From assembly GCF_008001035.1 (NCBI RefSeq), contig NZ_CP042856.1, positions 2,294,001-2,358,000 of the forward strand: a stretch of 64,000 nt of DNA, written 5' to 3'. Position 1 is the stretch's first letter, and every line of letters begins with the position of its first letter. The stretch comes from Salinibacterium sp. dk2585. GTDB lineage: Bacteria > Actinomycetota > Actinomycetes > Actinomycetales > Microbacteriaceae. Of the stretch, positions 56,428 through 64,000 are shown piece by piece. The notes under the pieces are model-generated. The model worked only from the letters and a program-made list of their open reading frames with translations. It had not been told where the DNA came from and did no database searches. The position numbers and the translations under genes are program-made.

Positions 56428-57135
56428 GTGATCCCCGACTGGCAAGCCCTCTTCACCCGCGCCGAACCCCTCGACCTCTCCCCCTGGGTCATGCTGGCCA
56501 TCGTCGCCGTGGCGGCCCTCGTCAGCATCCCGCGCGCAAGCTGGAAGATCTTCGGCCTCTTCACCACCCTCGTGCACGAGCTCGGGCATGCGGTCGCGGC
56601 GATGCTCACGGGTCGCATCATCAAGGGCATCCGCATCCGCCGCAATCACGCCGGCGAGGCGCTCAGCTACGGCTCGGGTCGCGCGGTCGTCAGCGGGCTT
56701 ATGGGCTACCCGGCCCCGGCGATCGTCGGCGCGGGCCAGCTGTGGGCCGTGTTCAGCGGCTACCCCTCGATCGCCCTGTTCGCGGGCGGCGTCGTGCTGC
56801 TGCTCACGCTGATCGTCATCCGCAACCTGTTCGGCGTGCTCGTCGTGCTCGGCTCGGCCGCCGTCAGCGCCGCCCTCTGGTTCTTCGCCCCACCGCAGGT
56901 GCAGGAGTACGCGCTGCTGGTCATCGGCATCGCCCTCCTCGTGGGCTCAGTGCGCGGGCTCGGGGCCGTCATCGCGGTGCACACGCGCAACCGCAGGCAG
57001 CTCGCGACATCCGATGCCTACATCCTCTACATGCACACCGGGGTGCCGTCGCCCGTGTGGCTGCTGCTCTTTGCGATCATGATCGCCGTATGCTGGGCGC
57101 TCGCGATCTGGGCCTACGTCGGCTCCCTCGGCTGA
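56428..57135 (+). CDS. M50-type membrane metallopeptidase
   Basis: 235 residues, GTG start. The zinc motif HELGH lies in an early membrane helix (TTLVHELGHAVAAMLTG); six further helices follow. The late aspartate-bearing motif of site-2 proteases is not obvious (NLFG stands where it might be). This matches the DUF/M50B-like group of small actinobacterial membrane peptidases rather than RseP. Peptidase activity is not proven. Confidence 0.85.
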   Translation: MIPDWQALFTRAEPLDLSPWVMLAIVAVAALVSIPRASWKIFGLFTTLVHELGHAVAAMLTGRIIKGIRIRRNHAGEALSYGSGRAVVSGLMGYPAPAIVGAGQLWAVFSGYPSIALFAGGVVLLLTLIVIRNLFGVLVVLGSAAVSAALWFFAPPQVQEYALLVIGIALLVGSVRGLGAVIAVHTRNRRQLATSDAYILYMHTGVPSPVWLLLFAIMIAVCWALAIWAYVGSLG

Positions 57136-57286
57136 GGCGGCAGCGCTGAGCCGGCCCGCGCCCCGCACCCGCCCGTGCATCCGCCGTGACATCCGCGCGG
57201 CAGGAATACCTCACCCCGCCGCTCGTTGTGGCTGGGGGCGGCCGCCGCTCGGGGCCGCTTCGCTTTTTGAAAGGACACCCTCCTCC

Positions 57287-58360
57287 GTGGATCTGTTTTC
57301 CCCCCTCACCGCCGGCAACCTCGAGCTTGCGAACCGGGTGGTGATGGCTCCCCTCACGCGCCTGCGTTCCGGCGCGGACGGCGTGCCGGGTGACCTGATC
57401 GCCGAGCACTACGCGCAGCGCGCCGGCCACGGCCTCATCATCACGGAGGGCGTGTACCCGAGCCAGGAAGGTCGCGCGTTCTGGGGTCAGCCCGGAATCG
57501 TCACCGATGAGCAGGCCGCCGGCTGGCGCAAGGTCGCCGACGCGGTGCACGCCGAGGGCGGCCGCATCGTCATGCAGGTCATGAATGGTGGCAGGGTGTC
57601 GCATCCGGACATCACCGGCACCGAGCGCATCGTGGCGCCCAGCGCGATCGCCATCAACGGCGTCGTGCGCACGCCGAACGGCAAGCAGGCCTTCCCCGTG
57701 CCGCACGCCCTCACGACCGAGGAGCTGGCCGACGTGCGCGACGAGTTCGTCGCGGCCGCCCAGCGCGCGATCGACGCCGGGCTCGACGGCGTCGAGGTGC
57801 ACGGAGCCAACGGCTACCTGCTCCATGAGTTCCTCTCCCCCGCATCGAACCAGCGCACGGACGCCTACGGCGGCTCGCCGGATGCCCGCGCCGGGTTCGT
57901 CATCGAGGTCACGACGGCGATCGCCGAGGCTGTGGGGGCCGGGCGCGTGGGCATCCGCATCTCGCCTGAGCACAACATTCAGGATGCTCTGGAGACGGAT
58001 GCTGCGGACCTCCGCGCCACCTACGGCGCCCTCGTCGACGGGCTCGCCCCTCTTGGCCTCGCCTACCTCAGCGTGCTCCACGCCGACCCGGCGGGAGACC
58101 TCGTGCAAGACCTGCGGCAGCGCTTTGGCGGTGTCTTCATCGCTAACAGCGGATTCGGCATCCTCACCACGAAGGCGGCGGCGATCGACTTCGTCGCCGA
58201 CGGTCACGCGGATGCCGTCGCCGTCGGCCGGCTCGCGATCGCCAACCCCGACCTCGTCGCGCGGTGGCAGGGCGGCCACCCCGAGAACGAGCCCAACCCG
58301 GCCACGTTCTACGCCGACGGCGCCGAGGGCTACACCGACTACCCGCGGCTCGCGAGTTAG
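57287..58360 (+). CDS. Old yellow enzyme-type alkene reductase
   Basis: 357 residues, GTG start. An FMN-dependent TIM barrel: LANRVVMAPLTRLRS, VMQVMNGGRVSHP, DGVEVHGANGYLLHEFLSPASNQRTDAYGG and VAVGRLAIANPDL are typical for OYE/NemA proteins. The histidine-asparagine (HGAN) region fits the substrate pocket. It reduces activated C=C bonds or nitro compounds with NADPH; the natural substrate is not known. It stands alone and converges on urtE. Confidence 0.95.
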   Translation: MDLFSPLTAGNLELANRVVMAPLTRLRSGADGVPGDLIAEHYAQRAGHGLIITEGVYPSQEGRAFWGQPGIVTDEQAAGWRKVADAVHAEGGRIVMQVMNGGRVSHPDITGTERIVAPSAIAINGVVRTPNGKQAFPVPHALTTEELADVRDEFVAAAQRAIDAGLDGVEVHGANGYLLHEFLSPASNQRTDAYGGSPDARAGFVIEVTTAIAEAVGAGRVGIRISPEHNIQDALETDAADLRATYGALVDGLAPLGLAYLSVLHADPAGDLVQDLRQRFGGVFIANSGFGILTTKAAAIDFVADGHADAVAVGRLAIANPDLVARWQGGHPENEPNPATFYADGAEGYTDYPRLAS

Positions 58361-58421
58361 AGCGCGCCTCCCTCCCCGCGGCTGGGCTGAGGCACTGTGC
58401 GCCCCGGACCAGCGGGCAGAG

Positions 58422-59102
58422 TCAGATCGCCATCGCTCCGCGCACGGCTCCGACCGCTTCTGCGCCGCCGTTCCCTGTCATGGTGATGCGGCCCGACTGG
58501 AGCACGTAGTAGCTGCTCGTGGATCGCAGGGCGAAGCCGACGTGTTGTTCGACGAGCAGCACGGAGAGGTCCCCGCGCCGCGTCAGGTCGATGATGACCC
58601 GCTCGATGTCGGCGACGATATTGGGCTGGATGCCTTCCGTGGGCTCGTCGAGCACGAGGAGCTTCGGCTTGGTGAGGAGTGTGCGTGCGATCGCGAGCTG
58701 CTGCCGTTGACCTCCTGACAGGAGTCCCGCACGTCGCCCCAACAGGTCTTTGAGCACAGGGAAGAGGTCGAAGACCTCGTCGATGTCTGACTGGCGTTTG
58801 GCGACAAGTTGCAGGTTCTCCAGCGTCGTCATCTGGGTGAACGATTGCTGGCCTTGGGGCACGTACCCCAGGCCCCGCTTGACCCGCTTCGATGGGGCCA
58901 TCTTGGTGACATCCTCACCGTTGATGAGCACCTGCCCGCTCATGACGGGCAGCAGGCCGGTGGCAACGCGCAGCAGGGTAGTCTTGCCCGCGCCGTTGTG
59001 GCCCATGACCGAGATGGCCTGGCCGGTGGGAATCTCAACGGTGACGTCGTGCAGCACCTTGGTGCGGCCGTAGCCGGCGGTCACGCCCTTGATCTCAAGC
59101 AT
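58422..59102 (-). CDS. urtE: Urea ABC transporter ATP-binding protein UrtE
   Basis: 226 residues, ATG at 59100-59102, overlapping the end of urtD by 8 bases. An ABC ATPase with Walker A GHNGAGKTT, signature LSGGQRQQLAIA, Walker B LLVLDEPTEGIQP and a His switch in VEQHVG. The motif PTEGIQP is a typical UrtE/LivF mark. With UrtD it drives uptake of urea through UrtBC. Confidence 0.93.
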   Translation of the reverse strand: MLEIKGVTAGYGRTKVLHDVTVEIPTGQAISVMGHNGAGKTTLLRVATGLLPVMSGQVLINGEDVTKMAPSKRVKRGLGYVPQGQQSFTQMTTLENLQLVAKRQSDIDEVFDLFPVLKDLLGRRAGLLSGGQRQQLAIARTLLTKPKLLVLDEPTEGIQPNIVADIERVIIDLTRRGDLSVLLVEQHVGFALRSTSSYYVLQSGRITMTGNGGAEAVGAVRGAMAI

Positions 59103-59880
59103 CAGCGACCACCTTGCCCTCGACGGCAGCATCTTCCGTTGACCCGAGGTAGACCTCCTGCACCCGCTTGTCTGCTTGCACGTGCTCGACCGTGCCTGCC
59201 GTGAGCAGCTTTCCGCCGTGCATCACGGTCACCCACTCGGCGTAGCTGCGCACGAACTCCATGTCGTGTTCGATCACGATGATCGTGCGTTCATCACCGA
59301 TCCTGCGCAGCAACATCCCGGTCTCGTCCCGCTCGTCGGCGTTCATGCCCGCCACCGGTTCATCGAGGAACATCACCTTGGCGTCCTGCACCAGCATCAT
59401 GCCAATCTCGAGCCACTGCTTCTGCCCGTGCGCGAGGATGCCCGCCGGCTTGTCGCGCGCCCCCGTCAGGCCGATCGTCTCCAGCGCCACGTCGACCGAC
59501 TCTGGCGTCGTGCGGCGGGCGAATGGCAGGCGCCAGGCCTTGCGGTGCAGCCCGCCGGCGATGTCAAGATTCTGCAGCACCGTGAGCTCGTCGAAGACGG
59601 TGGCGGTCTGGAACGTGCGGCCGACCCCCGCCCGAATGATCTTGTTCGTCTTCATGGTGAGCAGATCGTTGCCGTTGTACATTGCGCTCCCCGTGGCGGG
59701 CACGAGACCGGTGAGGGCATCGACGAGCGTGGTCTTGCCGGCACCATTGGGGCCGATCAGAAAGTGCACCTGACCTTCGATCATGTGCAGGCTGACATCG
59801 TCCACCGCCCTGAATCCGTCGAAGCTCACCGAAAGGTTCGCGATGGCGACAGAGGCGCCAGGCTGGGATGTCTCGCTCAT
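59095..59880 (-). CDS. urtD: Urea ABC transporter ATP-binding protein UrtD
   Basis: 261 residues, ATG overlapping the UrtC stop (ATGA). Walker A GPNGAGKTT, Walker B VMFLDEPVAGMN and a His switch in IEHDM. The signature region reads LAHGQKQWLEIGMML, the UrtD-type LAHGQKQWLEIGM motif that separates it from LivG. Partner of UrtE. Confidence 0.95.
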   Translation of the reverse strand: MSETSQPGASVAIANLSVSFDGFRAVDDVSLHMIEGQVHFLIGPNGAGKTTLVDALTGLVPATGSAMYNGNDLLTMKTNKIIRAGVGRTFQTATVFDELTVLQNLDIAGGLHRKAWRLPFARRTTPESVDVALETIGLTGARDKPAGILAHGQKQWLEIGMMLVQDAKVMFLDEPVAGMNADERDETGMLLRRIGDERTIIVIEHDMEFVRSYAEWVTVMHGGKLLTAGTVEHVQADKRVQEVYLGSTEDAAVEGKVVADA

Positions 59881-60944
59881 GCTGCGGTTCCCTTCACATC
59901 GGTCATGCGCGGCACGAGGCCCTTCACCCTGCTGAACACCGAAGACAGCCCCTTGGGGAGGAAGAGGATGACGACGATGAAGACGAGGCCGAGGATGTAG
60001 GTCCATCCGCTCGGCCAGCTGGAGGAGATGCTCGACTGGCCCCAGCCGATGGCCAGCGCCCCCAGCACCGGGCCGAAGAGCGACGCCCGGCCCCCCAGCG
60101 CGACACCGGCGATCATCAAGATGGATGCTGCGGCCCCGATCTCCTGCGGCGTGATGATGCCGACGATGGGCACGAACATCGCCCCGCCGATACTGGCCAT
60201 CACGGCGGAGATCACGAATGCGACGAGCTTGATGTTGGCGGGGTCGTAGCCGAGGAACCGCACGCGATCCTCCGCGTCACGCGTGGCGAGCAGGAGCTCG
60301 CCGAAGCGGCTGCGGTTGAGCTGCCACACCACCAGCATGCAGACAATGAGGATGGCGGCCGCGATCAGGTAGAGCATGACCTTGTTGGCATTGTCTTTGA
60401 GTACGAAGCCGAAGAAGTGCTTGAAGTCGCTGAGCCCAGTGTCACCGCCGGTCTCCCGAATGGTGGAACTGACGAGGGTGGCGAGGGCGACCGCGAGGGC
60501 CTGGGTGAGAATCGCGAAATATGCACCCTTGACCTTGCGTCTGAACAGCGCGAACCCGAGGATCGACGCCACGATCACCGGCAGCGCCACGATCGCGATC
60601 AGCGTGAACACCTCACTGCGGAACGGCTCCCAGAACAGCGGGATCGGTGCGAGCGGGTCGTACAGGATCATGAAGACCGGGATGCTGTCGGGGCCGGCTG
60701 AGGCCAGCGTGAGGTGCATCGCCATGGCGTAGGCGCCGAGCCCGAAGAAGACTCCCTGGCCCAAGACGAGCATGCCGCCGCGCCCCCAGGCGAGGCCGAT
60801 GCCGACCGCGACGATCGCGTAGCAGCAGTATTTGCCGAGGTTGTTGATCCAGTGCATCGAGAGCACGGATGGCGCGACCACGAGCAGGAGCACGGCGAAG
60901 ACGCCGATCCCGATGAGCGGTAGCCATGGTCTGAGTCGTGTCAT
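59877..60944 (-). CDS. urtC: Urea ABC transporter permease UrtC
   Basis: 355 residues, ATG overlapping the UrtB stop (ATGA). Ten or so membrane helices with the LivM-type GRGGMLVLGQGVFFGLGAYAMAMH segment near residue 55 and the EDRVRFLGYDPANIKLVAFVISA loop that contacts the ATPases. Size and order fit UrtC of the urea transporter. Confidence 0.95.
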   Translation of the reverse strand: MTRLRPWLPLIGIGVFAVLLLVVAPSVLSMHWINNLGKYCCYAIVAVGIGLAWGRGGMLVLGQGVFFGLGAYAMAMHLTLASAGPDSIPVFMILYDPLAPIPLFWEPFRSEVFTLIAIVALPVIVASILGFALFRRKVKGAYFAILTQALAVALATLVSSTIRETGGDTGLSDFKHFFGFVLKDNANKVMLYLIAAAILIVCMLVVWQLNRSRFGELLLATRDAEDRVRFLGYDPANIKLVAFVISAVMASIGGAMFVPIVGIITPQEIGAAASILMIAGVALGGRASLFGPVLGALAIGWGQSSISSSWPSGWTYILGLVFIVVILFLPKGLSSVFSRVKGLVPRMTDVKGTAA

Positions 60945-61825
60945 GCCAGCCCCCTGGTGCGTACTGTGAACAGGCCCTGCGGTCGGAGTTGCAGAAAGAC
61001 CACTACGAGCGCGAAGGCGAGCACCTGCGCCATGCTGCCCGTCGTCAGGTCGGCGAAGAATGCCATAGCGACTCCCACCACCCAGGCGGCGATCACCGCT
61101 CCCTTGATCTGCCCGATGCCTCCGGCGACCACGACGAGGAAGGCCGGGATGATGTATTGCGTGCCCATCTGGGAGTTCGTACCGCCGATCAGCGAGGCGG
61201 CCACACCGGCGACACCGGCGAGCCCTGACCCGACGAAGAAGGTGATCCGGTCGACGGAGCGGGTTGAGATGCCAACGGTCTCGGCGAGGTCACGGTTCTG
61301 CACGGTGGCGCGGATGCGACGCCCGAATGACGTGTATTTGAGCCACGCTGCGAGTGCCGCGACACAGACGGCGGCGAGCAGGATTGTGAACACCTGGCGG
61401 AGGGGCCACGCATAGCCGAAGACATTCAGTTGGCCGGCGAGCCATCCCGGTGCCTGCACGGGGACACCCTGAGCGGGGAAGATCTGCAGGGCGGCCTGCT
61501 GCAGGATGATGCTCACGCCAACCGTGACGAGGAGCGTATCGAGTGGGCGGCGATACATCCATTGGATGATGCCGATCTCAAGGAGGAGACCAAGGAGACC
61601 TGCCCCCAAGAATGCGAGCGGGATCGCGACCGGGATCGAGATGTCGCTGGAACTGATGACGGTCTGGGTCAGGTAGGCGACGAAGGCACCGGCCATGAGG
61701 AACTCGCCGTGCGCCATGTTGATCACCCCCATCTGCCCGAAGGTGAGGGAGAGGCCGAGTGCTGCGAGCAACAGCAGCGCACCTTGTGCGGTGCCGTTCA
61801 GCAGGGGCGGGAGTAGTGCGTCCAC
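60941..61825 (-). CDS. urtB: Urea ABC transporter permease UrtB
   Basis: 294 residues from a GTG at 61825. LivH-type permease: LSLTFGQMGVINMAHGEFLMAGAFVAYL, then VQNRDLAETVGISTRSVDRITFFVGSGLAGVAG and a GGTNSQMGTQYIIPAFLVVVAGG segment. Unlike many UrtB proteins no long N-terminal periplasmic domain is present. Forms the channel with UrtC. Confidence 0.93.
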   Translation of the reverse strand: MDALLPPLLNGTAQGALLLLAALGLSLTFGQMGVINMAHGEFLMAGAFVAYLTQTVISSSDISIPVAIPLAFLGAGLLGLLLEIGIIQWMYRRPLDTLLVTVGVSIILQQAALQIFPAQGVPVQAPGWLAGQLNVFGYAWPLRQVFTILLAAVCVAALAAWLKYTSFGRRIRATVQNRDLAETVGISTRSVDRITFFVGSGLAGVAGVAASLIGGTNSQMGTQYIIPAFLVVVAGGIGQIKGAVIAAWVVGVAMAFFADLTTGSMAQVLAFALVVVFLQLRPQGLFTVRTRGLA

Positions 61826-61916
61826 GGGATCGCTCTCTGTGGTGTGACGGTGGCGGAGGGGGCGGGGTGGGGTCCCGCTCCGGATGCGAAGCGGGGCCCC
61901 ACCTTCAGTGGATCGT

Positions 61917-63212
61917 CTAGCCTGCTGCGGCGACGAGCGCGTCGCGCACGTCGGCCGGGAACCAGTCGTAGCCGTCCAGGTACGGGTCGGGGTCGATGAA
62001 CCCGTCAGACGCCCAGACGATGTCGAACTGGTTGTTGGCGTTGATGCGGCCGATATGACCCGGCTTGGAGATGTGGTGGTTCTTGCCGTCCAGCGTGACG
62101 ACTCCCTCCGGGGCGTCGACCGTGATGCCGCCAGCCGCCGCGGCTGCGTTGATCTCATCGACGTCGAACGAATCGGCTGCCTCGACCAGTGCCTTGTAGA
62201 GGTACATCGAGATGTACGCCGCCTCCATGGGGTCGGAGGTCACCCCGCTGCTGCCGGGATACGCCTTCCAGCGCTCGATGAAGCCCGGGTTGTTGGGCGT
62301 TTCGAGTGACTGGAAGTAGTTCCACGACGCGTAGTGGCCGGTCACCTCGTGCCCCATGGCCGGCGCCTCCTCCTCTGCGATCGACACCGAGATGATCGGA
62401 GTCGTCTCGGGGGTGAGCCCCGCGTCGTAGTAGGCCTTGATGAAGCCGACATTCGACGAACCGTTGATCGTGTTGAACACGTAGTCCGGGTCAGCAGCGA
62501 CGATCTTCGCGACCTGCGTCGTCCAGTCATCCCTGTCGAGCGGCACATACTCCTCACCGACGATCTCGATGCCGAGTTCGGCTGCGTAGAGCTTGATGAT
62601 CGCGTTCGCCGTGCGAGGGAAGACGTAGTCAGAACCGGCGAGGAACAGCGTCTTCACACCCTCCGCGGCGAGGAAGTCCAACGCCGGGATGATCTGCTGG
62701 TTGGTGGTCGCACCGGTGTAGTAGATGTTCGGCGACGACTCAAGACCCTCGTACTGCACCGGGTAGAAGAAGAGTCCGTTGTGCTCCTCGACGACCGGCT
62801 TGACAGCCTTGCGCGAGGACGATGTCCACCCGCCGAAGATGGCGGCGACGCAGTCCTGCGTGAGCAGCTTCTCGCTCTTCTCCGCGAAGGTCGGCCAGTC
62901 AGTCGCACCGTCTTCCTGCACATACTCGATCTGCTTGCCGAGGATGCCACCGTCAGCGTTGATCTCGTCCGCCGCCATGTGGAGCGCGTTCGAAACGGTC
63001 TGTTCTGAGATCGCCATGCCGCCGGTGAGGGAGTTGAGGAAGCCGAGCTTGATGGTGTCGCCGCTGGTGTCGACGCAGCTTTCGGCGGTTGCACCCTCGG
63101 CGGGTTCGTCTCCGACCTGCGCGCCGCACCCGGTAAGGATCAGGGCTGCGGTCGCGGTGAGCGCCCCCATGGCGAGGAGCCCTTTGTGGCGCCTCCTGCT
63201 GGTGTTGGTCAT
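61917..63212 (-). CDS. urtA: Urea ABC transporter substrate-binding protein UrtA
   Basis: 431 residues, ATG at 63210-63212. A lipoprotein signal (LILTGCG) anchors it outside the membrane. The binding fold shows LGFLNSLTGGMAISEQTV, ADEINADGGILGKQIEYV, AAIFGGWTSSSRKAVKPVVEEH, FFYPVQYEGLESSPNIYYTGATTNQQIIPA and the MEAAYISMYLYK helix. These are the standard UrtA pattern (FYPVQYEGLE is diagnostic). First gene of the urtABCDE operon; nitrogen control is likely but no site was confirmed upstream. Confidence 0.95.
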   Translation of the reverse strand: MTNTSRRRHKGLLAMGALTATAALILTGCGAQVGDEPAEGATAESCVDTSGDTIKLGFLNSLTGGMAISEQTVSNALHMAADEINADGGILGKQIEYVQEDGATDWPTFAEKSEKLLTQDCVAAIFGGWTSSSRKAVKPVVEEHNGLFFYPVQYEGLESSPNIYYTGATTNQQIIPALDFLAAEGVKTLFLAGSDYVFPRTANAIIKLYAAELGIEIVGEEYVPLDRDDWTTQVAKIVAADPDYVFNTINGSSNVGFIKAYYDAGLTPETTPIISVSIAEEEAPAMGHEVTGHYASWNYFQSLETPNNPGFIERWKAYPGSSGVTSDPMEAAYISMYLYKALVEAADSFDVDEINAAAAAGGITVDAPEGVVTLDGKNHHISKPGHIGRINANNQFDIVWASDGFIDPDPYLDGYDWFPADVRDALVAAAG

Positions 63213-63539
63213 GCAGTACTCCGTTTCGATGTGATGGGCGATTCCAGACAAGATCGACTGCGCGCCAGAACGACGCACGTGGACGGCTGTCCAGGCGGGA
63301 GATTCGTGAGATTCCCGTACTCGCCAGTGAGGATGTGACCGTGGTGAATGGCACAGATTTGGTGCTGTCTCACCATGCTCGTGCGGCATTACGCGGGGAA
63401 TTCTCAAAAGAGTCCGGCGTGTAAACAGTCACGGCGCCCGCCCGAGCGGCGCTCACACCGGACACATCACAGAGACACGCGCCGGGCAGCATTCAGTTAG
63501 GTCGTGCCGACGCGCCCTGTCATGTTGGCGAGTGTGACT
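63213..63539. other. urtA upstream region
   Basis: No gene is seen in these 327 bases. The urtA promoter should be here. AT-rich stretches occur near 63351-63361 and 63400-63430, but no clear GlnR or AmtR site could be assigned by eye. Confidence 0.5.
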
Positions 63540-63755
63540 TCAGTCGCGCCGCCAGAACCACCCCGCGGTCCCACCCGCCGTCAGGGCCACGCCAAGCGTC
63601 ACGACCAGGACGCTGGGCACCGTGCCGCCGCGCACCGTCACGTCACCGAAAAGGTTGCCGCCGCCAGAAACCAGAGCGGATGCCACAACCACGACGCCCG
63701 CGACGGCAATGACCGCGAACCACAGCCGCCATGCCCGCGCTGGCTCGTGCCTCAT
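63540..63755 (-). CDS. Small two-helix membrane protein
   Basis: 71 residues, ATG overlapping the stop of the upstream gene (ATGA). Two membrane helices (LWFAVIAVAGVVVVASALV and VLVVTLGVALTAGGTAGWF) with a short loop between and a basic end (WRRD). No family recognised; it is coupled to the next small membrane gene, so the two probably form a pair. Confidence 0.7.
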   Translation of the reverse strand: MRHEPARAWRLWFAVIAVAGVVVVASALVSGGGNLFGDVTVRGGTVPSVLVVTLGVALTAGGTAGWFWRRD

Positions 63756-63994
63756 CACAGCCCGACGAGGGCTCCGAGCGCTGCATTCGCAGCCGCGAGC
63801 CCGCCGCCGATGAGGCCCACCAGGGAAGCCGCCGCCCACAGCAGCCGACGGGTGCGGGCCCGCTCGACTTCGTGGCTGAGCGCCTCGAAGGCCGCAATTT
63901 GCTCCAGGTCGACGACGACGCGCTCCGTCTTGTGCCAGGTGCGCACCTGACCCGCGGCATCCGCCATTTGTCGCACCTGCTCATCACTCAGCAC
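63755..63994 (-). CDS. Small membrane protein with helical head (start may be further up)
   Basis: At least 79 residues from a GTG at 63994; the window ends six bases further, so a start outside is possible. A helical charged head (DEQVRQMADAAGQVRTW, then VVDLEQIAAFEALSHEVERARTRR) precedes two short hydrophobic stretches. Its stop overlaps the following gene. No family recognised. Confidence 0.6.
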   Translation of the reverse strand: MLSDEQVRQMADAAGQVRTWHKTERVVVDLEQIAAFEALSHEVERARTRRLLWAAASLVGLIGGGLAAANAALGALVGL

Positions 63995-64000
63995 CCGCTG

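Noticed and set aside
63213-63539. GlnR or AmtR operator upstream of urtA
   Set aside because: GTAAACAGTCAC at about 63420 is suggestive of a nitrogen regulator half-site, but the second half at proper spacing is missing, so it was not called.

Overview
This is a high-GC actinobacterial chromosome segment, most probably from the family Microbacteriaceae. The evidence is the strong GC bias, frequent GTG and TTG starts, 4-base stop/start overlaps, actinobacterial families (DUF222/HNH, DUF4349, NERD-UvrD, TM0106-type nuclease-helicase), a HAIR/HspR operator, NrdR boxes, and a hexamer (GCATCC/GGATGC) that recurs far more often than codon choice would predict. The genus cannot be decided from the sequence. 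No rRNA, tRNA or CRISPR array was seen. || Layout. 1-4.6 kb: the 3' end of hrpA faces a ribonucleotide reductase operon, nrdA - micro-ORF - nrdB, read leftward from two NrdR boxes. The small subunit has the residues of the Mn/Fe class Ic (Phe in place of the radical Tyr, Glu as first metal ligand). The large subunit lacks the usual C-terminal redox cysteines, and a 24-codon ORF between the subunits ends in exactly such a CxxC tail. 4.7-13.5 kb: transporters, an aldo/keto reductase, a hydrolase, a DUF4349 lipoprotein, a lipase-maturation-factor homologue overlapping a phytoene-dehydrogenase-like oxidoreductase. 13.5-20.8 kb: DUF805, a sigma factor-ogt-tag DNA alkylation repair operon, TfoX-N, an FMN reductase, an ArsR-VOC pair with its operator, RNase H, an APC permease, VOC-YCII. 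20.9-32.3 kb: SNF2 helicase, GH15, an RsgA-like OB-only protein, CDF transporter, ClpC under a HAIR operator, PfpI/DJ-1, DUF222/HNH nuclease. 32.4-40.5 kb: DUF4253, a TM0106 nuclease-helicase, PadR with a membrane partner, small enzymes. || 40.5-56 kb is a defence and plasticity region. An operon of SNF2-type helicase, type III-like Mod and Res, and an OLD-family ATPase-TOPRIM nuclease has been broken by an IS3-family element at 46,511-47,784. The helicase 3' end and the Mod 5' half, including its DPPY motif, are gone and no target duplication is visible, so insertion was coupled to a deletion. Next come a NERD-UvrD helicase with an altered P-loop, a folded-RNA candidate of the abiF type in front of a frameshifted Abi gene, a lipoprotein, a VapBC pair and a DUF2130 protein. 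The RM/OLD section looks lower in GC than its surroundings. || 56-64 kb: a small membrane protein, an M50-type peptidase, an OYE-family reductase, and a complete urea ABC transporter operon urtABCDE with overlapping genes, read leftward; no urease genes are present in the window. Two small overlapping membrane-protein genes close it.
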